A stretch of 64,000 nucleotides of DNA from RYN-122 sp963761655 (lineage in GTDB: Bacteria > Actinomycetota > Actinomycetes > Mycobacteriales > SCTD01), in the NCBI GenBank assembly GCA_963761655.1, contig CAVXHI010000003.1:248001-312000 (forward strand), in the 5' to 3' direction. How positions within the stretch are numbered: position 1 is the stretch's first letter; each line of letters begins with the position of its first letter. Below, piece by piece: positions 17,835-26,899 of the stretch. The position numbers and the translations under genes are program-made. The notes beneath the pieces are model-generated. The model searched no databases. It was not told where the DNA came from and saw nothing but the letters and a program-made list of their open reading frames with translations.

Positions 17835-18668
17835 TCAGAGGCCGAGCAGGCGCCGTCCGTTGGCGGCCAGGGCGGTGCACAGCGCGTCCACGTCCTCCCC
17901 GCGGGCCGCCGCCAGGGTCCGCACGGTGTGGGGCACGAGGTAGGGCGCGTTGGGCCGGCCGCGGAACGGCGCGGGCGTGAGGAACGGCGCGTCGGTCTCG
18001 ACCAGGAGCAGCTCCTGCGGGGCCAGGGCGGCGGCCGCGCGGAGGTCGTCGTTGGGCTTGAACGTGACCGGGCCGGCGAAGCTCAGAGCCCACCCGTGCT
18101 CGGCGCAGGTGCGGGCCAGCGAGGGACCGCCGGAGAAGCAGTGGAAGACGACCCGCTCGGGCGCGCCCTCGCTCAGGAGCACCCGGACGACGTCGTCGTG
18201 GCTGTCGCGGTCGTGGATCACGAGCGCCTTGCCGTGCCGCTTGGCGATGGCGATGTGCGCCCGGAAGCTCTCCTCCTGCGCGGCCCTGCCCTCGGGCGGC
18301 GTCCGGTAGTGGTCGAGCCCGGTCTCCCCCACGGCGGTCACCTGGGGCAGGGCGGCGAGCGCCTCGACCTCGCGCAGGGCCTCGTCGGTGGCGGCGCCCG
18401 CGCCGGCCTCGTTGGGGTGGATCGCCACCGCGGCCACGACGTCGTCCCGCGACGCCGCCAGCTCCGCCGCCCAGCGCGAGGACGGCAGGTCGACCCCGAC
18501 CTGGCAGACCCCGGAGATCCCCACGGACCGGGCGGCCGCCAGGGCCTCGTCGACGTCGGTGCCCATGATGTCGAGGTGGCAGTGGCTGTCCGGCACGGGC
18601 ACGGCCAGCGGCTCGGGAGCGGGCGGCGGCGTCTCGTCGCGGGGTCCGTTGCGGTGCCGGGCGCTCAC
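17835..18668 (-). CDS. tatD: TatD-family metal-dependent DNase
   Basis: This 277-residue amidohydrolase-fold metal nuclease is thought to act in DNA or RNA quality control. The metal ligands are visible: SHCHLD near residue 28, the glutamate in GETGLDHYR, the histidine in VIHDRDSHDD, HCFSGG, and the aspartate in LLVETDAPFL. GTG at 18668 overlaps the metG stop by four bases (GTGA), so the two are probably translationally coupled, as in other Gram-positives. Confidence 0.93.
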   Translation of the reverse strand: MSARHRNGPRDETPPPAPEPLAVPVPDSHCHLDIMGTDVDEALAAARSVGISGVCQVGVDLPSSRWAAELAASRDDVVAAVAIHPNEAGAGAATDEALREVEALAALPQVTAVGETGLDHYRTPPEGRAAQEESFRAHIAIAKRHGKALVIHDRDSHDDVVRVLLSEGAPERVVFHCFSGGPSLARTCAEHGWALSFAGPVTFKPNDDLRAAAALAPQELLLVETDAPFLTPAPFRGRPNAPYLVPHTVRTLAAARGEDVDALCTALAANGRRLLGL

Positions 18669-20420
18669 GACGACAGCCGCTCCAGCTCCTCGTCCACCAC
18701 CGACGGGTCGAGCTTGGTGAACAGCGGGGTCGGGGTGGCGATCGGGGTGCCGGGCACGATCGGGCGCGACTCCCAGACGGCGGCAGCGCTCGCGTAGTCG
18801 CCGGTCAGGACCGGGTAGCCCGGGCCGCCGTCGAGGTCGTCGACCTCCTCGATCCGGGGCATCCCGGACCACTCACCCGTACCGCCGAGGGTCCGGTGCA
18901 CGGCGTCGCTGCTGTCGGGCAGGAACGGGGTCAGCAGCGTCTTGGCGTCGTCGATGAGCTGCAGGGCGACGTGCAGGACGGTGTCGCGGCGCGGCACGTC
19001 CTCCTTGAGCTTCCACGGCGCGGTGTCGGACAGGTACTTGTTCGCCTCGCCGACGACGCGCATCGCCTCGGCCAGCGCGGCCTTCTGCTGGTTCTTCGCG
19101 AGCAGGGCGCCGACGCTGTCGAACCCGGCCCTCGAGGCGGCCAGCGCGGCCCGGTCGACCTCCTGGGCCTCCCCCAGGGCAGGGATCGCGCCGTTGTTCT
19201 TGGCCACCATGGAGACGGTCCGGTTGACGAGGTTGCCCCAGCCCGCGACCAGCTCGGTGTTGTTGCGGGTGACGAACTGCTCCCAGGTGAAGTCGGTGTC
19301 GCTGCTCTCCGGCCCGGCGGCGGCCAGGTAGTAGCGGAGCGCGTCGGGGCCGTACCGCTCGAGGACGTCGCGCACGTGGATGACGACCGACCGGGAGGAC
19401 GAGAACTTCTTGCCCTCCATGGTGAGGAACTCGCTGCTCACGACCTCGCCGGGCAGGGACAGGTCGGCGTACGGGCCGGTCTTCGTGCCCAGCAGGATGC
19501 TCGGCCAGATGACCGAGTGGAAGACGACGTTGTCCTTGCCCATGAAGTAGTAGGACTCCGCGTCCGGCGACCAGAACTCCCGCCACGCCTCCGGCTCGCC
19601 CTGCCGCCGGGCCCACTCGACCGACGCCGAGAGGTAGCCGATGACGGCGTCGAACCAGACGTAGAGCCGCTTGTCGCCGCGCTCCTGCCAGCCCGGCAGC
19701 GGGACGGGCACGCCCCAGTCGAGGTCCCGCGTGATCGCGCGGGGCTTGAGGTCGTCGACGAGGTTCTTGCTGAAGGCGAGGACGTTCGGGCGCCAGCCCT
19801 CACGGGTCTGCAGCCACGCTACCGAGGGCGTCGACGAACGCGGGGAGCTCCAGGAAGAACTGCGCCGACTCCACGAACGTGGGGGCCTTGCCGTCGATCT
19901 TGCTGCGGGGGTCGATCAGGTCCTGGGGGTCGAGCTGGTTGCCGCAGTTGTCGCACTGGTCGCCGCGGGCGCCGTCGTAGGCGCAGATCGGGCAGGTGCC
20001 CTCGACGTAGCGGTCAGGCAGGCCGCGCCCGGTCGACGGGTCGATGGCCGACAGCTGGGACCGCTCGACGACGTAGCCGTTGGTGTGCAGCGCCCGGAAC
20101 ACCTCCTGCACGACGGCGTAGTGGTTGCGCGTCGTCGTGCGGGTGAACAGGTCGTAGGACAGGCCCAGGCCCTGCAGGTCCTGCGCGATGACCCGGTTGT
20201 AGCGGTCGGCCAGCTCGCGGGTGGTGACGCCCTCGCGGTCGGCCTGCACCTGGATCGGCGTGCCGTGCTCGTCGGTGCCGCTGACCATGAGCACGCGGTC
20301 GCCCCGCATCCGGCGGTACCGCGAGAACACGTCGGACGGGACGCCGAACCCGGCGACGTGCCCGATGTGGCGGGGGCCGTTGGCGTAGGGCCAGGCGACG
20401 GCGGTGAGCACGGAGGACAT
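18665..20420 (-). pseudogene. metG: Methionyl-tRNA synthetase (frameshifted here)
   Basis: MetG charges tRNA-Met. It starts at ATG 20420. The N-terminal part reads well to about 19,820: AVAWPYANGPRHIGH with the HIGH motif, and four zinc cysteines (CPIC and CDNC). It then meets TGA, while homology continues one base over (WLQTREGWRPNVLAF, GVPVPLPGW, the KFSSSR form of KMSKS). Removing one G from AGCGTGG at about 19,816 restores a protein of about 585 residues without a C-terminal tRNA-binding domain. metG is normally essential and no second copy is in the window, so this is most likely a sequence error rather than a dead gene. Confidence 0.92.
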
Positions 20421-20443
20421 GCCCGGGAGCCTAGGAGCAGGAG

Positions 20444-21877
20444 CTACGCCCCCACCGGCCGCTCCCACGACAGCGCCGGCGTCGGGCTGACCGCGCGCAG
20501 CAGGACCTGCTCGCCCTCGCGCAGCACCTGCGACTCCCAGGTCGCGGCGTCGCAGGCCTTGCCGAACAGCCACCCCTGCACGGTCGTGCAGCCGGCGGCG
20601 ACCACGCGGTCGAGCTGTCCCGGCGTCTCGACCCCCTCGCAGACCGGCACGATCCCGAGCCGCCGCGCCATCGACACCACGCTCTCGACGATGACCTCGT
20701 CCTGCTCCGACCGCCCCAGACCGCTCACGAAGGAGCGGTCCACCTTGACGGCCGCGAACGGGTAGAGGCGCAGCTGGGTCAACGACGAGAAGCCGGTGCC
20801 GAAGTCGTCGAGGGCGAGGGTGAGGCCGGCGTCGAGGAGGTGCTGCGCGTCGGCCGGGCTGAAGGCGCTGGCGTCGAGCAGGGCGCTCTCGGTGACCTCG
20901 AGGCAGAGCAGGCCGGGGGTGGCCCCCGTCTCCCCGAGCAGCCGGTCGACGAGGACGGCGATCCCGCCCTCGTGCAGCTGCTGGGCGGAGATGTTGACGT
21001 GCATCGTGAAGTCGTCCGGGAGCAGGTCGGCCCTCTCCCAGGCGGCGAGCTGCTCCAGCGAGGCTCGCAGGACCGTCTCGCCGAGCCGGGTGGCCAGCCC
21101 CTGCGCCTCCATCGCGGGGACGAACTCGCCGGGCAGCAGGAGGCCGCGGGTCGGGTGCTGCCAGCGGACGAGGGCCTCCGCCCCGGAGACCCGGACGGCG
21201 AGGGCGCGGCCGCGCTCGGTGACGTCCCAGAACGGCTGGTAGTGCACGACGAGCTGGCCGAGCGCCTCCTCCAGCCCCGGGACGTCGGGGGTGGGCGTGC
21301 GGGGCCGGGCCGCGCTGAGGGCCTCCTCGGCCAGCGCGACCCTGCGCAGGGCGCGGTCCCGCTCGAGCTGGGCGACGACCTGCTGGGCGAGGGTCCGCAG
21401 CGCGGCCAGCTGGCGGTCACCGAGGTGGCGCGCCTCGACGTCGAGCACGCAGAGCGTGCCGAGCGGCTGGCCGTCGGCGCCGACCAGCGGGGCCCCGGCG
21501 TAGGCCCGCAGGAACGGCGCCCCGGTGACGAGCGGGTTGTCGTGGAAGCGGGCGTCGCGGTGGGTGTCCGGCACGACGAACAGGTCGTCGGGCTGCAGCA
21601 GGGCGTGCGAGCAGAAGGCGACGTCGCGGGGGGTGCAGACGAGGTCGGTCCCGAAGGCGGCCTTGAACCACTGCCGGTCCTCGTCGAGCAGGCTGATCAG
21701 CGCGATCGGCATGTCGCAGACCTGCGCGGCCAGCCGGGTGAGCCCGTCGTACTTCTCCTCGCGGGGCGTGTCCATCACCGCGAAGCTGCGCAGGACGTCG
21801 AGGCGGGCGGCCTCGTCGCGGGGGAGCGGCGCGGGCGGGGACAGGTGGGGCACGGGGGTGTGGCCTCCGGACAGCAT
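20444..21877 (-). CDS. GAF-EAL cyclic-di-GMP phosphodiesterase
   Basis: This soluble protein of 477 residues has an N-terminal GAF domain (about 30-180: GLTRLAAQVCDMPIALISLLD, FCSHALL) and an EAL domain (about 215-460). All the catalytic signatures are kept: SGAEALVRW, NISAQQL, LEVTESALL, DDFGTGFSSL, VKVDRSF, CEGVE and VQGWLFG. It is therefore probably an active c-di-GMP hydrolase under GAF control. ATG at 21877 is preferred; the frame is open to 21946. It lies between rsmI and metG, and a GGDEF protein is encoded 7.6 kb away. Confidence 0.92.
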   Translation of the reverse strand: MLSGGHTPVPHLSPPAPLPRDEAARLDVLRSFAVMDTPREEKYDGLTRLAAQVCDMPIALISLLDEDRQWFKAAFGTDLVCTPRDVAFCSHALLQPDDLFVVPDTHRDARFHDNPLVTGAPFLRAYAGAPLVGADGQPLGTLCVLDVEARHLGDRQLAALRTLAQQVVAQLERDRALRRVALAEEALSAARPRTPTPDVPGLEEALGQLVVHYQPFWDVTERGRALAVRVSGAEALVRWQHPTRGLLLPGEFVPAMEAQGLATRLGETVLRASLEQLAAWERADLLPDDFTMHVNISAQQLHEGGIAVLVDRLLGETGATPGLLCLEVTESALLDASAFSPADAQHLLDAGLTLALDDFGTGFSSLTQLRLYPFAAVKVDRSFVSGLGRSEQDEVIVESVVSMARRLGIVPVCEGVETPGQLDRVVAAGCTTVQGWLFGKACDAATWESQVLREGEQVLLRAVSPTPALSWERPVGA

Positions 21878-21974
21878 CAGGTGGTGCGGGGTGCGGCAGG
21901 TCGTGCCGCTGCTCCCACCCTCGACCGGCCGGGCCGCCCTCCGCACCCGTTCCGGCGAACAGGGTCCGGAAGGA

Positions 21975-22814
21975 CTACCGCCGATCCGCCTTGGCAGCGA
22001 CGACGGCGTCGAACACGTCCCTGCGGGGGACCCCGGTCTCGACGGCGACCGCGGCGAGGGCCTCCTTCCGGGTCAGCCCGGCCTGCTCCCGGACGCCGAC
22101 CAGCCGCACCAGCTCGGCCGGCGTCAGCTCCGTCGTCGGCTCCGGCGCACCGGCCAGGACCACGGTGACCTCCCCCAGGACGCCCGCCTCGGCCCATGCG
22201 GCGAGGTCCGCCAGGCGCCCCCGGCGGACCTCCTCGTGCGTCTTGGTCAGCTCGCGGCAGACCACCGCCCGCCGGTCCGCCCCGAGGACGTCGGCCATGT
22301 CGCGCAACGACGCGTGGAGCCGGTGCGGCGCCTCGAACAGGACGGCGGTGCGCCGCTCCGCGACGAGGCCCTGCAGCCGGGTCCGGCGCTCGCCCTGCTT
22401 GCGGGGGAGGAAGCCCTCGAAGCAGAACCGGTCGCTCGGCAGCCCGCTCACCGCGAGCGCGGTCGTCACGGCCGACGGCCCGGGCACGCAGGTCACGTGC
22501 AGGCCCTCGGCAGCGGCGGCGGCGACCAGCCGGTAGCCCGGGTCGCTCACCGTGGGCATCCCGGCGTCGGTCACGAGCAGCACGCGACGCCCCGCCCGGA
22601 CGGCGTCGAGCAGCTCGGGCACGCGCTGCTCCTCGTTGCCCTCGAAGCAGCTGACCACCTTGCCGGTCGGCTTCACCCCGAGGTCGGCGCACAGCCGGTG
22701 CAGCCGACGGGTGTCCTCCGCGGCGACGACGTCGGCCGAGGCCAGCTCCTGGGCGAGGCGCGCGCTGGCGTCGCCGGCCTGTCCGATGGGAGCTCCGGCG
22801 AGGACGAGGGGCAC
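21975..22814 (-). CDS. rsmI: 16S rRNA (cytidine1402-2'-O)-methyltransferase
   Basis: RsmI methylates the ribose of C1402 in the decoding centre. The 279-residue tetrapyrrole-methylase-fold protein contains AAEDTRRLHRLC, SCFEGNE, VTDAGMPTVSDPG, VPGPSAVTTALAVSGLP, FEGFLPRK, and LFEAPHRL. GTG at 22814 is used. It is divergent from pmt with only 23 bp between the starts, the arrangement found in mycobacteria and other actinobacteria. Confidence 0.95.
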   Translation of the reverse strand: MPLVLAGAPIGQAGDASARLAQELASADVVAAEDTRRLHRLCADLGVKPTGKVVSCFEGNEEQRVPELLDAVRAGRRVLLVTDAGMPTVSDPGYRLVAAAAAEGLHVTCVPGPSAVTTALAVSGLPSDRFCFEGFLPRKQGERRTRLQGLVAERRTAVLFEAPHRLHASLRDMADVLGADRRAVVCRELTKTHEEVRRGRLADLAAWAEAGVLGEVTVVLAGAPEPTTELTPAELVRLVGVREQAGLTRKEALAAVAVETGVPRRDVFDAVVAAKADRR

Positions 22815-22837
22815 CCCCCGACCCTAGGCTGGCGCCC

Positions 22838-24412
22838 ATGACCGTCGTGCTGGAGAAGCCGTCCGCCGAGGTCCCCGCCCCCGTGCCGTCGGCGCCCTGG
22901 CGCGAGCGCATCCTGCCGGCGTCGCTCGGGCTGCCGTGGGTCGGCTGGCTCGCGACGCTGCTGGTCGCCGTCGTCGGCGGGGGACTGCGCTTCGTGCGGC
23001 TCGGTCAGCCGGGCGGCCGGATCTTCGACGAGATCTACTACGCCTGCGACGCGCAGAACCTGCTCCGCTACGGCGTCGAGCACGCGACGCTCGGCAACAC
23101 CGACGCCGACCAGACCATCGCCGCGAAGTGCATCCCCACCGGCTCGGGCGCCTTCATCGTCCACCCGCCGCTGGGCAAGTGGCTGATCGCGCTCGGGCTC
23201 CGGGCCTTCGGGACGAACGAGGTGGGGTGGCGCGTCGCCGCGGCCGTCGCCGGCACCCTGACGATCGTGATCACGGTCCGGGTCGCCCGCCGGATGACCG
23301 GCTCGACCCTGCTCGGCGTGCTCGCCGGGCTCCTGCTCAGCCTCGACGGGCTGTTCTTCGTCCAGTCCCGCGTCGCGATGCTCGACGTCTTCCTGGTCCT
23401 GTTCACCACCGCTGCGTTCGCCTGCCTGGTGGCCGACCGCGACTCCGTACGACGCCGCCTCGCCGGCACGCCCGACGACGCCCTGGCGGGCCGGGGACCC
23501 CGGCTGTGGGGCCGGCCGTGGCTGTTCGCGACCGGGGCGATGCTCGGCGCGGCGCTGGCCACCAAGTGGAGCGGTCTGTACTCCGTCGCCGCGCTCGGCC
23601 TGCTCGCCTTCGCCTGGGAGGTCGGTGCGCGCCGGACGGCCGGCGTCCGCAGCCCGGTGCGGGCGACCCTGACGCGCAGCACGCTGCTGCTCGTCGCCGC
23701 GCTGCTCGTCCTGCCGGCGGTGCTCTACACGGCGTCCTGGGCCGGCTGGTTCCACAGCGACCTCGGCTACGACCGGTCCTGGGCCCGCGACCACCCCTCG
23801 GGCAGCCCGGTCCCCGACGTGCTGCGGTCCTGGTGGCAGTACCACCGGGAGATCTACGGCTTCCACAGCAGCCTGAGCACCAAGCACCCGTACCAGTCGC
23901 ACCCCTGGGGCTGGCTGCTGCTCGCGCGGCCGGTCAGCTACTACTACCCCGCGGGGCTCGTCGCCGGGTCGGCCGGGTGCACCGCCGCCCGCTGCTCGAG
24001 CGAGGTCCTCGCCGTCGGGACGCCCGCGATCTGGTGGGCGTCGATCCCCATGGTGATCGCCCTGCTCTGGATGTGGCTGGCCAAGCGCGACTGGCGGGCC
24101 GCCGCCGTCCTGGTGCCCTTCGCCTTCGCGATCCTCCCCTGGATCCGTGAGGACCTGCACAACAGGACGATGTTCCTGTTCTACGCCCTGCCCGCCGTCC
24201 CGTTCATGGCGCTCGGGCTGACCCTGGTCGCCGGCTGGGCGCTCGGTGGACCGGGCGCGTCCCGGACCCGGCGCACCTGGGGCGCGGTCGGCGTCGGCGC
24301 CTACCTGGCCCTGGTGGTCGTGGACTTCGCGTACCTCTACCCGGTGCTCGCGGCCCAGGTGCTCCCCTACGACGACTGGTACGCCCGGATGTGGCTCAGC
24401 AGCTGGATCTGA
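22838..24412 (+). CDS. pmt: Polyprenyl/dolichyl-phosphate-mannose--protein mannosyltransferase
   Basis: This GT39-type membrane enzyme O-mannosylates secreted proteins from polyprenyl-phosphomannose. Its 524 residues include the luminal catalytic FDEIYYA at about residue 65, HPPLGKW, and about ten hydrophobic segments. A C-terminal block holds PWxREDLHNRTMFLFYALP (quoted with x for one Ile), as is typical of actinobacterial Pmt. ATG at 22838 is 23 bp from the divergent rsmI start, so the promoters must overlap. Confidence 0.94.
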   Translation: MTVVLEKPSAEVPAPVPSAPWRERILPASLGLPWVGWLATLLVAVVGGGLRFVRLGQPGGRIFDEIYYACDAQNLLRYGVEHATLGNTDADQTIAAKCIPTGSGAFIVHPPLGKWLIALGLRAFGTNEVGWRVAAAVAGTLTIVITVRVARRMTGSTLLGVLAGLLLSLDGLFFVQSRVAMLDVFLVLFTTAAFACLVADRDSVRRRLAGTPDDALAGRGPRLWGRPWLFATGAMLGAALATKWSGLYSVAALGLLAFAWEVGARRTAGVRSPVRATLTRSTLLLVAALLVLPAVLYTASWAGWFHSDLGYDRSWARDHPSGSPVPDVLRSWWQYHREIYGFHSSLSTKHPYQSHPWGWLLLARPVSYYYPAGLVAGSAGCTAARCSSEVLAVGTPAIWWASIPMVIALLWMWLAKRDWRAAAVLVPFAFAILPWIREDLHNRTMFLFYALPAVPFMALGLTLVAGWALGGPGASRTRRTWGAVGVGAYLALVVVDFAYLYPVLAAQVLPYDDWYARMWLSSWI

Positions 24413-24457
24413 CCGCTGGACGGCCCCGCGACGCCGGGAGGCTGAGACACTCGTCCC

Positions 24458-24874
24458 GTGGACGACCAGGAGACCGCCTTCCTGCACGGCACGGCCGCTG
24501 CCCTGCAGCCCGGCGACGACGTCGTCCCCGGACGGCGGTCCAACTTCCAGGCCGACCGCGTGATGAACCACGTCTACTTCACGAGCCGGATCGAGACCGC
24601 GGCGTGGGGCGCGCAGCTGGCCAGCGCCCTCACCGACAGCAGCGACCGCGGGCACGTGTACGTGGTCGAGCCCACCGGGCCGTTCGAGGACGACCCGAAC
24701 GTCACCGACAAGAAGCTCCCCGGCAACCCGACCCGATCCTTCCGGTCCCGACTGCCGCTCCGCGTGGTCGAGGAGGTGCCGGACTGGCCGTCCCACCCCC
24801 CGGAGGCCGTGCAGGGGATGCTCGACGGCCTCGCCCGGCTCAGGGCCGAGGGACGCGACGTGATCGAGGACTGA
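24458..24874 (+). CDS. arr: NAD+-rifamycin ADP-ribosyltransferase
   Basis: Arr inactivates rifamycins by ADP-ribosylating the C23 hydroxyl. The 138-residue protein has the family length and nearly full motif identity: FLHGTAAAL, SNFQADRVMNHVYFTS, HVYVVEPTGPFEDDPNVTDKK, FPGNPTRS-like LPGNPTRSFRSR, and a C-terminal acidic helix. GTG at 24458 is the first start after pmt. No WhiB7-type promoter was recognised in the 45 bp upstream. It probably gives intrinsic rifamycin tolerance, as in many environmental actinobacteria. Confidence 0.93.
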   Translation: MDDQETAFLHGTAAALQPGDDVVPGRRSNFQADRVMNHVYFTSRIETAAWGAQLASALTDSSDRGHVYVVEPTGPFEDDPNVTDKKLPGNPTRSFRSRLPLRVVEEVPDWPSHPPEAVQGMLDGLARLRAEGRDVIED

Positions 24875-24923
24875 GCGGAACCTCGAGCAGCACGGCGGGG
24901 ACCACGCCCGTCATGACACACCA

Positions 24924-24951
24924 GGGCCCGGCACTCGTGAGTGCCGGGCCC
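24924..24951. terminator. Perfect 13-bp hairpin between arr and tRNA-Ala
   Basis: GGGCCCGGCACTC (24924-24936) and its exact reverse complement (24939-24951) are separated by two bases. The hairpin lies 50 bp after arr and 16 bp beyond the 3' end of the convergent tRNA-Ala gene, so it can stop transcription from both sides. Confidence 0.8.
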
Positions 24952-24964
24952 CGGGACGACCTGC

Positions 24965-25040
<76 letters not shown>

Positions 25041-25057
25041 GCGGATCGGCCAGGACG

Positions 25058-25771
25058 TTACCAGTCGCCGGAGGCCCGACGCCCCTCGAGGATGTCGTCC
25101 AGCTCGAGGTCCGCAGCCGGCCCGGCGGGGTCGGTGAGGTCCAGCACGCGGGGCGCGCGGTGCGCGACCGGCTTGGTCGTGTAGACGGGCGGCGGGACCG
25201 GCACCGGGCTCCACTCGCCCACGGCCAGCGGCCGCTCCTCCACCTGCGAGGACGGCACCCACGCGGGTGGCTGCACCCGGGCCGGCATGCGGTCGGGCAC
25301 CCCGGCGACGACGACCGGCTGCGGCCGCACCACGCCGGTCTCCCACGAGGTGCCGGCACGCATGGACGCCTCGGCCCTGGCGAGGGCGAGCCGGCGCAGG
25401 TGGACGACGTAGGCCACGGCCAGGACTCCCAGGACGACGCCGACCAGCAGCAGCCACCGGGTCACGAACCCCCCGAGCAGGCCGGCCAGGGCGCCGCCGA
25501 GGAGCGACAGCAGCACCCGGCGTCGTCGCTGCACGACGGTCAGCGGCGGCCGGGGAGCGACGCCGCGGACGTCGTGCAGGAGCGGCTCGACCGGCTCCTC
25601 GGGCGGGGCCGCCGGTCGGCGCGCGCTGCGGGGCGCGAGCACCCGCATGGCGTCGCCGAAGCGCTCGGCCGACCGCATGGCCGTGCCTGCGTCCTGCGAG
25701 CGCAGTGCCATGGGCACCAGCACCGCGAGCCAGGCCCCGACGATCACCAACAAGATCAGTCCGCTGCCCAC
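25058..25771 (-). CDS. SepX/GlpR-like membrane protein
   Basis: The 237-residue protein has an N-terminal membrane helix (LILLVIVGAWLAVLVPMAL, residues about 4-22), a basic linker, a central double-spanning hydrophobic block (about 90-130), and a Pro-rich cytoplasmic tail ending in acidic LELDDILEGRRASGDW. The topology and its position after galU-moeA-...-rimJ match SepX of Streptomyces and GlpR of Corynebacterium, division proteins that work with gephyrin-like MoeA (Glp). That assignment is inferred from layout and not from a sequence search. GTG at 25771 places the helix at the N-terminus; no strong ribosome site precedes it. Confidence 0.7.
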   Translation of the reverse strand: MGSGLILLVIVGAWLAVLVPMALRSQDAGTAMRSAERFGDAMRVLAPRSARRPAAPPEEPVEPLLHDVRGVAPRPPLTVVQRRRRVLLSLLGGALAGLLGGFVTRWLLLVGVVLGVLAVAYVVHLRRLALARAEASMRAGTSWETGVVRPQPVVVAGVPDRMPARVQPPAWVPSSQVEERPLAVGEWSPVPVPPPVYTTKPVAHRAPRVLDLTDPAGPAADLELDDILEGRRASGDW

Positions 25772-25826
25772 GGGGCCGAACGGTAGGGCGGCAGACCCGC
25801 AGGTCAGGGGAGGCGCGCCGACCGGT

Positions 25827-26396
25827 CTACGAGGAGCGGTACCGCCGCAGGACACCCTCCGGGACGTCCTCGCGCAGCAGGGCGTGGGCGACGTGGTCGC
25901 GCCAGTCGCCGTCGATGTGCAGGTACCGCCGGTGCAGGCCCTCCCTGACGAAGCCGAGCTTCTCGACCACCCGCAGCGACGCCGCGTTCTCCGGCCGCAC
26001 GTTCGCCTCGACCCGGTGCAGCCCGAGGACGTCGAAGGCGTGGTCGACGAGCATCGCGACCGCGGTCGGGGCGATGCCCCGGCCGGCCAGCCGCCCGTCG
26101 ACCCAGTAGCCGACGTAGGCGCTGTCGAAGGCCCCCCGGACGACGTTGCCGAGGGTGACCTGACCGGCGAGGCGGCCGTCCCAGGTGATCGCGCAGGGCA
26201 GGGTGCGGCCGGCTCGGGCCTCCTTGCGCAGCCCCCGGAGCATGGCGGCGAAGACCGCGGGGCTGTGCCGGTCGGCCCAGTCGGCCTCGCCGGCGGTGGG
26301 GGGCCGGCCCTCCCAGGGGCTCAGCCACTCCTCGTTGGCGGTCCGCACGGCCGACCAGGCGGAGGCGTCGCGCAGCCGCAGCGGCCGCAGCGCCAC
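25827..26396 (-). CDS. RimJ/RimL-type GNAT acetyltransferase
   Basis: This GNAT acetyltransferase resembles those that acetylate ribosomal protein N-termini. It has 189 residues from GTG 26396, with GHNVVRGAFDSAYVGYWVDGRLAGRGI-type substrate loop (seen here as GNVVRGAF, YVGYWVD, GRGIAPTAV), HRVEANVRPEN, and a LGFVREGLHRRYL end. Homologous coding continues upstream (LTGWPVLLEDGPVALRPL) without ATG or GTG, so the true start may be CTG at 26432, overlapping the mog stop, or a base may be missing. It sits between mog and the SepX/GlpR-like gene. Confidence 0.85.
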   Translation of the reverse strand: MALRPLRLRDASAWSAVRTANEEWLSPWEGRPPTAGEADWADRHSPAVFAAMLRGLRKEARAGRTLPCAITWDGRLAGQVTLGNVVRGAFDSAYVGYWVDGRLAGRGIAPTAVAMLVDHAFDVLGLHRVEANVRPENAASLRVVEKLGFVREGLHRRYLHIDGDWRDHVAHALLREDVPEGVLRRYRSS

Positions 26397-26428
26397 CGGC
26401 CCGTCCTCGAGCAGGACGGGCCAGCCGG

Positions 26429-26899
26429 TCAGTGGTCGCCCCCGCGCAGCTGCTGCACGGCGTGGACGAGCACCGGAGCGAGCACCCGGACGCCGTCGCG
26501 CACGCCTCCGGTCGACCCCGGCAGGTTCACCACGAGGGTCGTGCCGATCGTCCCCGCGAGCCCCCGGCTCAGGACGCTGGTGGGGACGGCCTCCCGCGAC
26601 ACCGCCCGCAGGGCCTCGGCGAGGCCGGGGACCTCGCGGTCGAGCAGCGGCCGGGTCGCCTCGGGGGTGGTGTCGCGCGGCGTCAGGCCGGTGCCCCCGG
26701 TCGTGACGACGACGTCCGCTCCCCCGGCGACGGCGTCGCGCAGGGCCTGCTGGACGGCGTCGACGTCGTCGGGGACGACCACGACCGGGCCGACGGTGCA
26801 GCCGGCGTCGGTGAGGAGCGAGGCGAGCAGCGGGCCGCTGGTGTCCGGCCGCTCCCCGCGTGCGGAGCGGTCGGACACCGTGATCACGGCCGCGTCCAC
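26429..26899 (-). CDS. mog: Molybdopterin adenylyltransferase MogA/MoaB family
   Basis: This protein activates molybdopterin by adenylation before molybdate insertion by MoeA. Its 156 residues hold AVITVSDRSARGERPDTSGP at the N-terminus, VVVTTGGTGLTPRDTTPEAT near residue 65, and VVNLPGSTGGVRDGVRVLAP near 125. GTG at 26899 overlaps the end of moaC by 16 bases. With moaC and moeA it forms a Moco cluster that could supply the aldehyde oxidoreductase encoded about 15 kb away. Confidence 0.92.
   Translation of the reverse strand: MDAAVITVSDRSARGERPDTSGPLLASLLTDAGCTVGPVVVVPDDVDAVQQALRDAVAGGADVVVTTGGTGLTPRDTTPEATRPLLDREVPGLAEALRAVSREAVPTSVLSRGLAGTIGTTLVVNLPGSTGGVRDGVRVLAPVLVHAVQQLRGGDH

Noticed and set aside
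19795..19830. TGA in metG as a second selenocysteine codon
   Set aside because: Homology after the TGA continues in another frame, and no hairpin follows at SECIS distance.
24413..24457. WhiB7-type promoter before arr
   Set aside because: No AT-rich stretch next to a -35 box in the short gap.
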